A stretch of 64,000 nucleotides of DNA from an uncultured Erysipelotrichaceae bacterium. Lineage in GTDB: Bacteria > Bacillota_I > Bacilli_A > Erysipelotrichales > Coprobacillaceae. The position numbers were made by a program, and so were the translations under genes. Position 1 is the first letter of the stretch; the number at the start of each line of letters is the position of its first letter. Location: NCBI GenBank assembly GCA_900538465.1, contig UPXV01000007.1, forward strand, positions 1 through 64,000. The letters are read 5' to 3'. A model generated the notes under the pieces. It searched no databases, was not told the origin of the DNA, and saw only the letters and a list, made by a program, of their open reading frames with translations. Positions 17,501-25,805 of this stretch are shown one piece after another.

Positions 17501-18241
17501 TTAAAAACAAGACGTAGGTCCAGTTGCCCCTGTGGCACCAGTTGGTCCAGTAATTCCATTAGCTCCAGTTGCACCTGTTGCTCCAGTAGGACCTGTAATA
17601 CCAATACCAGTAGGTCCAATTGGTCCAGTGGCTCCAGTTAAACCAGTTGCTCCGGTAGGTCCTGTGATTCCATTGGCACCTGTTGGTCCTGTAGGTCCGA
17701 TAGGTCCTGTCGCACCCGTTGCTCCAGTTGCACCTGTTGAACCTGTCACACCATTAGCACCTGTAGGACCAGTTGCTCCAATAAGTCCATTAGCACCCGT
17801 AGGTCCTGTGTTCCCTGTTGCCCCTGTAGGACCAGTGACTCCATTTGCACCTGTAGGTCCAGTATTACCAGTTGCCCCAGTAGGACCAGTGACACCTGCT
17901 AAACCAGTTGCACCTGTTGAACCAGTCGCACCTGTAGGCCCTGGGAAACCTTGAGGTCCCGTTGCTCCTGTTGCTCCTGTGGCTCCAGTGTTACCTGGAA
18001 TTCCTTGAGGTCCCATTGGTCCAGTCGCTCCAGTAGGTCCTGGGAATCCTTGTGGACCTGTGGCTCCAGTAGGACCCATTGGCCCAGTAGGTCCAGTTGC
18101 GCAATTAATAATAATTGGTGGACAACAACGACTTCCTGGATACCACATGCATCCATTGTTTTGGATAACTTCCTCATAGTCGCAACGACAACAATGATTT
18201 TGACAATCTGTATGACACATATTTTCAAAAAAGTTATTCAT
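17501..18241 (-). CDS. Collagen-like protein, spore-surface type, without C-terminal head
   Basis: A 246-residue protein. The N-terminal 50 residues are Cys-rich (HTDCQNHCCRCDYEE, RCCPPIIINCATG), and residues about 51-240 are Gly-X-Y triplets dominated by GPT and GAT. It ends a few residues after the last triplet (GPTSCF), with no globular trimerisation domain like the BclA-type head of the relative at 19712. The start has AGGAGGTG upstream. The stop is only 28 bases from the recombinase stop, so the C-terminus may have been lost when that element arrived. Collagen-like proteins of this kind coat spores or exosporium in Firmicutes. The repeats force long empty frames on the other strand, which are not genes. 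Confidence 0.85.
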   Translation of the reverse strand: MNNFFENMCHTDCQNHCCRCDYEEVIQNNGCMWYPGSRCCPPIIINCATGPTGPMGPTGATGPQGFPGPTGATGPMGPQGIPGNTGATGATGATGPQGFPGPTGATGSTGATGLAGVTGPTGATGNTGPTGANGVTGPTGATGNTGPTGANGLIGATGPTGANGVTGSTGATGATGATGPIGPTGPTGANGITGPTGATGLTGATGPIGPTGIGITGPTGATGATGANGITGPTGATGATGPTSCF

Positions 18242-18269
18242 TTTTTCACCTCCTTTCCTTAACCTACTT

Positions 18270-18278
18270 TAATATATG
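18270..18278 (-). promoter_or_regulatory. Possible sigma-K-like -10 element before the collagen-like gene
   Basis: On the minus strand the element reads CATATATTA, matching CATAnnnTA. I see no AC at the correct -35 distance, so support is weak in such AT-rich DNA. A similar, better-spaced site precedes the second collagen-like gene. Confidence 0.25.
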
Positions 18279-18408
18279 TCTAAAGATTGTTAAGGATTGT
18301 GGAGATATACCTTGTTTATAAGAAAAAATATATTTTTTGAAATGTTTCTATGCTTTGGGATTTACAAATGTTATAATGAAAAAAATAAGATAACAGGGGA
18401 AATATTTC

Positions 18409-19665
18409 ATGAAATTAATTAAAAGTAGAGAAGTCATTCAAATTGTTAGAAATATGCTTAACTTAATAGATGTAAGATTAGTACATCATGGCGAGCGTGT
18501 TACTTTTTTATGTGTAAAAATATTAGAACATCTTCACTATTCACAAGAGGATATTTATCTTTGTGCAAAATTAGCCTTATTTCATGATATAGGCGCATAT
18601 AAAACAGATGAAATTGATAATATGTTAACATTTGAATCTCATGATGTTTGGGAACATGCTATATATGGTTATCTTTTTTTATCAAGATTATCACCTTTAG
18701 CTGCTTATGCTGATTGTGTTTTGTTTCATCATTTAGATTATGAAAAACTTTTGACAGTTGATTGTAGTCAATTAGAAATGACAAGTCTTATTCATATGTG
18801 TGATCGTATTGATGTTTTATTACAGAGTGGAGTTATGGTTGATCAACAATTTTTTGATAAAACAGTTGATAAAAAGTTTATGAAAAAATTTGTAGATGCT
18901 TTTTATGAATTGGATCAAAATCATCATTTGCTTCAACAACTTGTAAATCATCAATATCATCAAGATATTGATGAACTTTTTGAGAGTTATATATTTAGTG
19001 ATGATGAAAAATATATGTATTTGTGTATGATGGCATATTCGATAGATTTTAGTAGTGAATTTACAGTTGTGCATACAATTATGACAACTTCATTGGCTGT
19101 TGAAATTGCTAAATTTTGTGGTATGAATGATTTGGAAATTGAAAAGATATATTATGGGGCACTTCTTCATGATATTGGAAAAGCTGCTATACCAATATCA
19201 ATATTAGAAAAACCAGGAAAATTAACAGAAGAAGAAACAAGAATTATGCAAACCCATGTTGAAATTAGTGAAGAGGTTTTAAAAGGGCATTTACCTGATG
19301 ATATTCTACAAATAGCAATTAGACATCATGAAAAATTAGATGGTAGTGGTTATCCAAGAAGACTTTGTAAAGATGACTTAACTTTAAGTGAATGTATTGT
19401 TGCAGTGGCTGATATTTTAAGTGCGTTATTAGGAAAAAGAAGTTATAAGTCTGAGTTAAGTATAGAACAAGCTATAGAAATCGTTCAAGATATGGCAAAT
19501 AAGGGACTGATATCAAAAGAAGTTGTTTCAGTATTTGTTGATAATTATCACCAAATTATAAAAAATGTAAAAGACAATTCAAAAGAAATTCAGCAAATAT
19601 ATCTTGCTATGAATGAAGATTATGTTTCTATATACAAACGTTTAGAAGAATACAATCTTTTATAA
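18409..19665 (+). CDS. Double-HD protein with C-terminal HD-GYP phosphodiesterase domain
   Basis: A 418-residue cytoplasmic protein. The N-terminal HD-like domain (about 15-150) has FHDIGAYKTDEID and later LFHHLDY and HMCDRID. The C-terminal HD-GYP domain (about 215-400) has LLHDIGKAAIP and HHEKLDGSGYPRRL, the diagnostic metal-binding and GYP motifs. The family degrades c-di-GMP. It is the second c-di-GMP phosphodiesterase in the window, with no intact GGDEF cyclase seen here. It is transcribed between two oppositely oriented collagen-like genes. It shares a bidirectional terminator with the gene at 19712. Confidence 0.9.
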   Translation: MKLIKSREVIQIVRNMLNLIDVRLVHHGERVTFLCVKILEHLHYSQEDIYLCAKLALFHDIGAYKTDEIDNMLTFESHDVWEHAIYGYLFLSRLSPLAAYADCVLFHHLDYEKLLTVDCSQLEMTSLIHMCDRIDVLLQSGVMVDQQFFDKTVDKKFMKKFVDAFYELDQNHHLLQQLVNHQYHQDIDELFESYIFSDDEKYMYLCMMAYSIDFSSEFTVVHTIMTTSLAVEIAKFCGMNDLEIEKIYYGALLHDIGKAAIPISILEKPGKLTEEETRIMQTHVEISEEVLKGHLPDDILQIAIRHHEKLDGSGYPRRLCKDDLTLSECIVAVADILSALLGKRSYKSELSIEQAIEIVQDMANKGLISKEVVSVFVDNYHQIIKNVKDNSKEIQQIYLAMNEDYVSIYKRLEEYNLL

Positions 19666-19710
19666 AAAAGATGGAGTAGACACATTGAGTGTTTCTCCAT
19701 CTTTCTTTGT
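19665..19710. terminator. Bidirectional terminator between HD-GYP and collagen-like genes
   Basis: The stem AAAGATGGAG with CTCCATCTTT extends inward through ACAC/GTGT pairing. It is flanked by A-rich and T-rich tails, so it can terminate in both directions. Confidence 0.85.
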
Positions 19711-19711
19711 T

Positions 19712-20269
19712 TTAAATATTTCTTTCAAGTTTTAAAATTGTTAATGAGAGTTGTCCTTCTGTATGTGAAACATTAGAACTAAATGTTAATGTAAAAACAG
19801 TTGGCTGACTCACTTGAATTATAAAAGTTGCACTTCCTTGAGCAGTGTTTTGTGGTTGACCTGTTCTTGAATAAACACCAAATTCGATATGAGCTGCTCC
19901 ATTATATGATGGTGTCACTTGCATATATCCAGGTGTTGTCAAAAGTGCACTAACGCTATAATTGATGAGATAAAATCCTGGTTGTAATCCAATTGATGTT
20001 GTTTGTGGAGATGTGATGTTTCCAGTTGAATCTGTGATTGATGGAAAAAGATTCATTGGGGCATTGTTTACAAAGATTGTGGCATAATTGGCAAAAGATG
20101 CAAATGATTGATTTTCTAAACCAGCTGGACCCGTTGGGCCAGTTGGACCTGTAGGTCCTGTTGGACCAGTAGGACCTGTTGCTCCACTTGGACAATTGAT
20201 AATAACTGGAGGACAACATTCTTCAGTTGAACACATACTTATGGGATTATTTTGATAAATTTCATCCAT
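19712..20269 (-). CDS. Collagen-like protein with BclA-type C-terminal head
   Basis: A 185-residue protein. The N-terminal part is short and Cys-containing (SMCSTEECCPPVIINCPSG), residues about 30-50 are GPT triplets, and residues about 55-185 form a beta-rich head (PGFYLINYSVSAL; HIEFGVY; FTLTFSSNVSHTEG) resembling the BclA C-terminal jelly-roll that trimerises collagen-like spore proteins. The N-terminal Cys-Cys-Pro-Pro motif is shared with the protein at 17501. AAGGAGGTG precedes the ATG, and a sigma-K-like promoter lies upstream. A glycosyltransferase gene follows upstream on the same strand. Confidence 0.88.
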   Translation of the reverse strand: MDEIYQNNPISMCSTEECCPPVIINCPSGATGPTGPTGPTGPTGPTGPAGLENQSFASFANYATIFVNNAPMNLFPSITDSTGNITSPQTTSIGLQPGFYLINYSVSALLTTPGYMQVTPSYNGAAHIEFGVYSRTGQPQNTAQGSATFIIQVSQPTVFTLTFSSNVSHTEGQLSLTILKLERNI

Positions 20270-20286
20270 ATTTTCACCTCCTTATA

Positions 20287-20314
20287 TAACTTATGAAAAT
20301 CTTTTATAAAGTGT
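20287..20314 (-). promoter_or_regulatory. Sigma-K-like promoter for the collagen-like gene at 19712
   Basis: On the minus strand, ACAC (20311-20314) is followed after 15 bases by CATAAGTTA (20287-20295), matching AC-N15/16-CATAnnnTA, the late mother-cell consensus. This fits expression during spore coat or exosporium formation, but the AT-rich background weakens it. Confidence 0.4.
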
Positions 20315-20321
20315 TATAGAT

Positions 20322-20347
20322 AAAAAAACTTTCCATTTGAAAAGGTT
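20322..20347 (-). terminator. Probable terminator of the glycosyltransferase gene
   Basis: On the minus strand AACCTTTTC can pair imperfectly with GGAAAGTT across a 4-base loop and is followed by seven T. It overlaps the stop codon. Confidence 0.4.
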
Positions 20348-21420
20348 TATTCAAGAAATTGTTCAAAGTATCTTTTGTTGTGTAAATAAGAAGAATCTAA
20401 AGGTTTTGTTTTTCCTGCCAATTCATTATAAAATTGTGCTGTTTTATGATCACCTAAAGAATCATAACATAAACAAAGTTGCATATAAGGAATATAATCA
20501 TAACAATCTGGTGTTATAAAAGCGCCAGATTCATCATTTCTTTTACAAGAAAGAGCCATTGAATACCAGAAAATAGCTTGTTCATAACACTTTAATTCAT
20601 AAAAATATTTTCCCAAGTCACAACATATTTCAGCTCGTGGAACATCATAACAAAGACTTTTTAATAAAGAAGTGACAGCTTCTTGCATATTCCCCATTTC
20701 ATAATAACAATAGCCTAAAAACTGACAAGCAGAAATATTGTTTTCACGCCATCCTTGTCCTGTATTTAAAAATCTTTTGAATTCTGTTATGGCTTCATCA
20801 TAAAATTGATGATAGTAAAGTTCTCTTGCATAATAAAACATCTCTCTAGGTGAAAACAAAACACCTTCTTTTTCTTTGCGTTTAAATATTTTTAAATTAC
20901 GACAAGAATCTTGAGCTTTTATTTTTTGATGGGTAATAGCAATTTGACTATAAATCACTTTTCCTCTTGGACTAATGACTTCATGAACAAATCCTTCCCA
21001 ATGAAATTGATCACTTCTTCTTAGTAATCTTTCACGATAATACGTAAATATAGGTTTTCCATTTTCATCAAAATTTGTGTTATATCTCATCATAACAACA
21101 GAAGTATCTGGTAAAAGAGTTTCTTTTAATTTTTTGATTTCTTTTTGATCTTTTTTTAAGATAATATCATCTGCATCTAACCACATACAATAATCTTTTG
21201 TTGCTTTTGAAAAAGAATAGTTTCTCGCTTTTGAAAAATCATCACACCATTTAAAATCATAAATTTTATGTGTGTATTGAGAAGCTATTTTTTTGGTTGC
21301 ATCTGTTGAACCTGTATCTACAATAATGATTTCATCTGCAAAACTTTGAACACATTCTAATGCTCTACTTAAAACATCTTCCTCATTTTTAACAATCATA
21401 CATACGCTTATTGTAATCAT
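20347..21420 (-). CDS. Family 2 glycosyltransferase with C-terminal TPR-like repeats
   Basis: A 357-residue cytoplasmic enzyme. Residues 1 to about 200 are a GT2 domain: ISVCMIVKNEEDVLSRAL, IIIVDTGSTDAT, and MWLDADD carrying the metal-binding DxD. Residues about 200-350 contain helical TPR-like pairs (FYYARELYYHQFYDEAI; ACQFLGYCYYEMGNMQEA; CYEQAIFWYSMALSC). It ends 77 bases before the collagen-like gene at 19712 on the same strand. A glycosyltransferase next to collagen-like spore proteins is a common pairing, so glycosylation of their Thr-rich triplets is the likely role (inference). Confidence 0.88.
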   Translation of the reverse strand: MITISVCMIVKNEEDVLSRALECVQSFADEIIIVDTGSTDATKKIASQYTHKIYDFKWCDDFSKARNYSFSKATKDYCMWLDADDIILKKDQKEIKKLKETLLPDTSVVMMRYNTNFDENGKPIFTYYRERLLRRSDQFHWEGFVHEVISPRGKVIYSQIAITHQKIKAQDSCRNLKIFKRKEKEGVLFSPREMFYYARELYYHQFYDEAITEFKRFLNTGQGWRENNISACQFLGYCYYEMGNMQEAVTSLLKSLCYDVPRAEICCDLGKYFYELKCYEQAIFWYSMALSCKRNDESGAFITPDCYDYIPYMQLCLCYDSLGDHKTAQFYNELAGKTKPLDSSYLHNKRYFEQFLE

Positions 21421-21466
21421 CTATTTCACCAATATAATATATGACAAATGCTTTATTATGTGATTG

Positions 21467-21498
21467 AAAAAAGTTTATCTTATGAAAGATAAACTTTA
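21467..21498 (-). terminator. Terminator of the PadR-DUF2812-luxS operon
   Basis: A 12-base stem (AAAGTTTATCTT with AAGATAAACTTT) has a short loop and a T-run on the minus strand. It overlaps the luxS stop codon. Confidence 0.85.
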
Positions 21499-21942
21499 AA
21501 GGTAATGATATTCATGATCCCAAGGTTCTTTTATAAAAAATTGAGCAGCTTCTTTTGCTTTTATGAGATCCATATATGTATAGTTTCCACATTCTTCTTT
21601 TTTGGCACCAGGAATTTCTTCTTCCCATGATGCAATATGTTCAAATACATCTTTAACAATTGTCTTTATTGTTTCAAAATCAAGACCTTTTGTAATTAGA
21701 TAAAAACCTGTCATACATCCCATTGGTCCAAAATAGATAATATGTTCTTTATACAACCCATTTCTTAAAAGTGTTGCACCAATATGTTCAATTGTATGTG
21801 CTGCTTTTGGATCTAAGGGTGTATCAACATTAGGTTCACACATCCTAATATCAAAAGTTGTTAAATCATCATCAATTCTTGAGATATAAACACCTTTTTT
21901 TAACTTTGTATGATCTACGCTAAAACTTGTAATTCTTTCCAT
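21496..21942 (-). CDS. luxS: S-ribosylhomocysteine lyase LuxS
   Basis: A 148-residue iron-dependent lyase that converts S-ribosylhomocysteine to homocysteine and DPD, the precursor of the AI-2 signal. The metal site HTIEH lies near residue 54, GPMGCMTGFYL gives the catalytic Cys near 84, and a third metal ligand Cys appears in KKEECGNYTY. The start is typical (MERITSFSVDHTKLKKGVY). The ATG overlaps the stop of the DUF2812 gene by one base, so it is translationally coupled to a PadR-controlled membrane-protein operon. No pfs (mtn) gene is adjacent, which is unusual for a methyl-cycle gene. Confidence 0.95.
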   Translation of the reverse strand: MERITSFSVDHTKLKKGVYISRIDDDLTTFDIRMCEPNVDTPLDPKAAHTIEHIGATLLRNGLYKEHIIYFGPMGCMTGFYLITKGLDFETIKTIVKDVFEHIASWEEEIPGAKKEECGNYTYMDLIKAKEAAQFFIKEPWDHEYHYL

Positions 21943-23177
21943 TATGATTCTCCTTTTTTAAAATTAAATTGAATGATTTTTAAAATATCATCATCTTTTT
22001 CTATGCCATATCTTACAACAACTTGATCTTGATATGCAATAATAATATTGTCTAATTGATAATAATTAACATTGTTGAATGTTTGTTTTTTGAATTTTTG
22101 AAGAACTTCTTGATAAGGAAGTGGTGTTGTAAGTTCGTTTATATTTAGTGATTGTGAATGAATTTGATTGAATTCATTTTGCATTCGCACTTCTTGTTGT
22201 GTTTTTATAAGTAAGTTTTTTATAAGATTATCTTTTATTTTTTCATTTTGACAAAGATATTTTTCTTCAAAGTAGGAGTGTGTTGTATCACTTATGGAAT
22301 AAGTAAGTATAAATGGATTACTTTCTTTGATTATATCTTTATCGTCTTCATAAGAATAGTATTCTTTGACAGGGAGAAGATTATTTAGCTGAATTTCATT
22401 TAAACCTTGAGGTAAGAAAAAACAACCTAGTAATAAAATCAAAGCGAACTGATACGCTTTTTGAAAATGGTGAGAGAAGGCTTTATAAATAATGATACCT
22501 AGTATGATCAATATAATATCAATCATCAAGTAGGGCATTCTCAAATTCAGTATTGGAACAAAGACTCCAACAATGAGTGTCAAGACAAAGAATATTTGTT
22601 CTAAAAGATTACAGAATCGACGAAGAGGGATATAGTTTTTATGAGCATTTTCCTGTATTTTATCTAAAAGAAAAGATGGACAGCAAATACTTAAACATGT
22701 CATTGAAAAGACAAATGTAAGTATTATTTGATAATAACTTTGATAATGAACATAAAAATCAATTGTATTCCATTGAACAAAATGACGAGACATATTTATG
22801 TTTATAAAACCTATTATGGCAATAGTGAGTAGTGCAATTTGTAAAGGTAAACCATAGTTATCCAATAATAGAAGGCGATGCATACGTTCGTCTGTATGTA
22901 AATTGACTGCATTAATATCATGATGACGGTAAACATATAAATTTCTTGATTGACCTAAATATTCATATCCAATATCTTTTATAGTTTCTAAATAATCTTG
23001 ATTAGGTTTTTGATAATCAAATTGATATTTGTAAAGATGACTATCTTTTTCAAATTTGAAAAAGAAATAACCCACTTTTTTTAGACTATAACCTTTTTTA
23101 GACATCTTATGAAGGTCAGCTAATAAATCGTCTTCATAAATATAAGCATGTGAAATGAGTTTGTATCTGTATTTCAT
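21942..23177 (-). CDS. DUF2812 membrane protein, copy 1
   Basis: A 411-residue membrane protein. The N-terminal 110 residues are the DUF2812 domain (LADLHKMSKKGYSLKKVGYF; FKFEKDSHLYKYQFDYQ; YEYLGQSRNLYVYR). About five hydrophobic segments follow between 110 and 260 (for example YYQIILTFVFSMTCLSI and FFVLTLIVGVFVPIL), then a soluble tail. The gene is paralogous to the one at 23190 and sits in one operon with it, PadR and luxS. DUF2812 proteins are often paired with PadR regulators; their function is not established. Confidence 0.82.
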   Translation of the reverse strand: MKYRYKLISHAYIYEDDLLADLHKMSKKGYSLKKVGYFFFKFEKDSHLYKYQFDYQKPNQDYLETIKDIGYEYLGQSRNLYVYRHHDINAVNLHTDERMHRLLLLDNYGLPLQIALLTIAIIGFININMSRHFVQWNTIDFYVHYQSYYQIILTFVFSMTCLSICCPSFLLDKIQENAHKNYIPLRRFCNLLEQIFFVLTLIVGVFVPILNLRMPYLMIDIILIILGIIIYKAFSHHFQKAYQFALILLLGCFFLPQGLNEIQLNNLLPVKEYYSYEDDKDIIKESNPFILTYSISDTTHSYFEEKYLCQNEKIKDNLIKNLLIKTQQEVRMQNEFNQIHSQSLNINELTTPLPYQEVLQKFKKQTFNNVNYYQLDNIIIAYQDQVVVRYGIEKDDDILKIIQFNFKKGES

Positions 23178-23189
23178 AAGTACTTCCTC

Positions 23190-24431
23190 CTAAAAATAAA
23201 ATTGAATCAATCCATCTATATCTTGTATTTGATTTATATATCCTCTTACAACAATGTTATCTTTTTTAATAATGACTTGATGATTGAAATAATAACATTC
23301 ATCAATCAAATCATTTTCATATTTTTTGCATTTTAAAATACTTTCTAAATAAGATAAAGGTGTAGTTTTTTCATGAAATTCTTTATATTGATAATTATAA
23401 AGAAGGTAAACAAGATCATTTTTTTGATTATTTTGAACCATTTTGATAAGACTATCTTGATATATTTCGTCGGCTATTGCCGTGGTTAAACAAGTATATG
23501 ACATTTCATAAAAGTTGTTGTTATAAGAATAATGTTCATTATTTGTTACAAAAAGATTGTGAATTGTTTTACTTTCGTTAAAATGATAACTATAAAAACT
23601 AGGGGTATCACTTTTATAGTCATTGAGTAAAATGGGAAATAATCCAATAATTGCATAAATGAGAATTGTTAACTCAATGATACTTTCTATTGATTTATGA
23701 AAATTCAAAAAGATTGTATTTTTTTGAAAATAAGTTGTGATGATTTTTATCAGTATAAAAATAATTATGATAAGTATAAGTTGAAAGAAAATTGAGAAGT
23801 TATAAAAAGAAGTCAATGCAAGAATAAAGATAGATATAATTTGTGTGACATGAGAAACGATTTTCATTATTTTGTAGATACTTATAAGAGTTTTCGATTG
23901 ATACAGTAAACTTTTTTTGGCTATTATCATTGATAATCCATCAATGATAAAACCTATAGATATACACAGATAAGCAAATTTTATTAAATAAATATGAAAA
24001 TTTATATAAAACTCTGCTAAAGAATGAGGAATATATAAATCTTTAAAAAAATTGATTAAGAAAATAATAGCCAATAGAATTTTGATAATAATATTATAGA
24101 GATTATAATTTTTATTAATGATTTCTTGATGTGTTTGTTCATCGGTATGCAAATCAGTTGCATGTAAATTGGCATTACAATAAATGTGTGTTTGATAGCC
24201 ACGATCTCCAATATATTCATATCCTAAATCATGTAATAGTGATAGATATTCATCGTTTAGAGGATTATAGTCGATTTGAAATTTATAAGGATGATTGCAT
24301 TTTTCAAATTTTAAAAAGAAATAACTCATAGATTTTAGTTTCCATCCTTTTAAAGACATTTCTTCAAGGTATTGGATCCATTTATTTTCCAAAATAATAT
24401 TTTCAGCTGAGAATACATATTTATATTTCAT
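23190..24431 (-). CDS. DUF2812 membrane protein, copy 2
   Basis: A 413-residue membrane protein paralogous to the preceding gene, with the same N-terminal DUF2812 pattern (EEMSLKGWKLKSMSYFFLKF; HPYKFQIDYNPLNDEYL; YEYIGDRGYQ) and several hydrophobic segments (IIKILLAIIFLINFF; ISIFILALTSFYNF). The soluble C-terminus diverges strongly from copy 1. Its start overlaps the end of the PadR gene by 11 bases, so it is coupled to its regulator. Duplication within the operon is visible, but the role is unknown. Confidence 0.82.
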   Translation of the reverse strand: MKYKYVFSAENIILENKWIQYLEEMSLKGWKLKSMSYFFLKFEKCNHPYKFQIDYNPLNDEYLSLLHDLGYEYIGDRGYQTHIYCNANLHATDLHTDEQTHQEIINKNYNLYNIIIKILLAIIFLINFFKDLYIPHSLAEFYINFHIYLIKFAYLCISIGFIIDGLSMIIAKKSLLYQSKTLISIYKIMKIVSHVTQIISIFILALTSFYNFSIFFQLILIIIIFILIKIITTYFQKNTIFLNFHKSIESIIELTILIYAIIGLFPILLNDYKSDTPSFYSYHFNESKTIHNLFVTNNEHYSYNNNFYEMSYTCLTTAIADEIYQDSLIKMVQNNQKNDLVYLLYNYQYKEFHEKTTPLSYLESILKCKKYENDLIDECYYFNHQVIIKKDNIVVRGYINQIQDIDGLIQFYF

Positions 24432-24735
24432 AAGATTGTTCCTCCAATATTTGAATTTGTTTTAACATTCTTTCTTTTTCTAAAAGGAGTTTTTCTTTAC
24501 CTTTTTTGGTAATAAGATAAGTTTTCTTTTGTTGAAAAGTTTTTTGTAGTTGAATATAACCTTCATTTTCAAAACGTGGTAGAAGAGCATAAAGTGTTCC
24601 AGCACCTATTTGGATTTGGTTATTTGTGATTGTAGAGACTTCTTGCATAATCTCATAACCATGTCTTGGTTTATACAAAGCAACTAAGATATAAAACATT
24701 TGTGGTGTTAATGTTTCAAATTCTTTTCTAGCCAA
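24421..24735 (-). CDS. PadR-family transcriptional repressor
   Basis: A 104-residue winged-helix regulator. The PadR signature is clear: FETLTPQMFYILVALYKPRH, GYEIMQEV, then GAGTLYALLPRFENEGYIQL and the wing (TYLITKKGKEKL). I chose TTG at 24735 because AGAGGTGAT sits just upstream at good spacing and the family normally starts M-A-R-K; a GTG at 24744 would overlap that site. It probably represses its own operon through the palindrome at 24749-24784. PadR proteins respond to small ligands or cell-envelope stress. Confidence 0.9.
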   Translation of the reverse strand: MARKEFETLTPQMFYILVALYKPRHGYEIMQEVSTITNNQIQIGAGTLYALLPRFENEGYIQLQKTFQQKKTYLITKKGKEKLLLEKERMLKQIQILEEQSYEI

Positions 24736-24748
24736 TGGAATCACCTCT

Positions 24749-24784
24749 TTATATTGATTATCGATATATCTAATATCAATATAA
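24749..24784. promoter_or_regulatory. Probable PadR operator
   Basis: Perfect 10-base arms (TTATATTGAT, 24749-24758, and ATCAATATAA, 24775-24784) are separated by 16 bases that include the palindrome TATCGATA. The site starts 13 bases before the TTG start and lies where the promoter should be, so autorepression is the natural reading. Confidence 0.65.
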
Positions 24785-24834
24785 CTTATTTAACAAAAAA
24801 GTCAATGAATAGTGAAAATATTTAAAAAAATATC

Positions 24835-24863
24835 TTTACAAAATACATAAAATCTTATATAAT
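24835..24863 (+). promoter_or_regulatory. Sigma-A promoter of the tRNA-His gene
   Basis: TTTACA (24835-24840) and TATAAT (24858-24863) are separated by 17 bases, a near-consensus sigma-A promoter. It ends 29 bases before the tRNA. Confidence 0.9.
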
Positions 24864-24892
24864 CTATCTTGCCTAATTGAGATAGGTAATAT

Positions 24893-24970
24893 GGCGGTCG
24901 TGGTGAAGTGGTTAACACACCAGATTGTGGCTCTGGCATTTCGTGGGTTCGATTCCCATCGACCGCCCCA
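24893..24970 (+). tRNA. tRNA-His (anticodon GTG)
   Basis: A complete cloverleaf with encoded CCA. The acceptor stem GCGGTCG pairs with CGACCGC, and an extra 5' G at 24893 faces C73, the His identity feature. The anticodon loop is TTGTGGC between CCAGA and TCTGG, and the T-loop is GTTCGATTC. It stands alone with its own promoter and terminator. Confidence 0.97.
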
Positions 24971-24981
24971 TATAAGAAATC

Positions 24982-25013
24982 AACTCCTTGTATATCAAGG
25001 AGTTTTTATTTTG
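24982..25013 (+). terminator. Terminator after tRNA-His
   Basis: A 9-base perfect stem (AACTCCTTG with CAAGGAGTT) has a 5-base loop followed by a T-rich tail. Confidence 0.9.
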
Positions 25014-25271
25014 CTAAAATATATATTTTATAGAAATAAGAATGATCTTAAGTTTTATGAGGGAATATTCAAAATTAAATTTTATAGATTATGAGATAGA
25101 GATTTTGTAAGATAATCTATTATTTCATTAAAATTGTATTTTTCTCTCACCTAAAATGTATTTATTTGATTTAAAATTGATTAAAGTTGAATAATGAAAC
25201 GAAGAAGTTTATAATTGAATTGTAAGATAAAACTTATTATTCGTGTTAAGATGTATCATAACAGTGGATAA
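25014..25271. other. AT-rich gap without a recognisable gene
   Basis: About 260 bases between the tRNA terminator and the frameshifted remnant. I see no convincing frame, RNA or repeat. The density of stops in all frames fits decayed sequence. Confidence 0.5.
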
Positions 25272-25692
25272 ATGATGAAAAAGAAAAAAATTTTACTTGT
25301 TATTTTTGTTGTTATTATTGGCTTATTGATTGTAGTCATAAATAATACAATCAATAATACAACTCATAAATATGAAAAAATTGGGATATAAAATTGCCAG
25401 AAGGTATAGAATTGATTTACAAAAAAAGTGAAATAGGATTTAATGGCGATGGAACATATTATGAAGTTTATAATACAACAAAAGACTTGATTTATAAAAT
25501 TGATGATGATTGGAATAATCATAAAAATATTGATATTGAAAAAAGTTTGAATGAAGAATTAAATAATTTTGATGTTCCAAATTTCTCCAAAGAATATATT
25601 TTTAAAAAATAAATAAACCAGAGGATAAAAGAGATTATTTAATCATGTTATATCAAGATGAGAAACTTTATATTTTCATGGATTTATTATAG
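25272..25692 (+). pseudogene. Frameshifted membrane/secreted protein remnant
   Basis: Three frames join into one plausible protein. Frame one (25272-25391) starts with a signal-like helix (MKKKKILLVIFVVIIGLL). After an A6 run at 25375-25380 the message continues in a second frame as KNWDIKLPEGIELIYKKSEI and on to FSKEYIFKK (stop at 25612). A third frame then carries NKPEDKRDYLIMLYQDEKLY, ending at 25692. Two separate frameshifts make decay likelier than programmed shifting. The intact protein would be a membrane-anchored exported protein of about 135 residues; I know no function for the family. Confidence 0.7.
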
Positions 25693-25805
25693 TGATTTAG
25701 ATCAAAAATCATTTAAAAATGAATCTATTTATTGATAAAATATGATTTGGAATATAGAGAAAGTATAAAAATGTTTGTAATGATGATGGAAAGGAGGTCG
25801 TTTAT

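Noticed and set aside
17532..17954. Long plus-strand open frame opposite the collagen-like gene
   Set aside because: It is forced open by the Gly-X-Y codon pattern on the other strand and reads as a Pro/Val repeat without a ribosome site.
18361..18377. TTTACA and TATAAT before the HD-GYP gene
   Set aside because: They are only five bases apart and cannot form one promoter.
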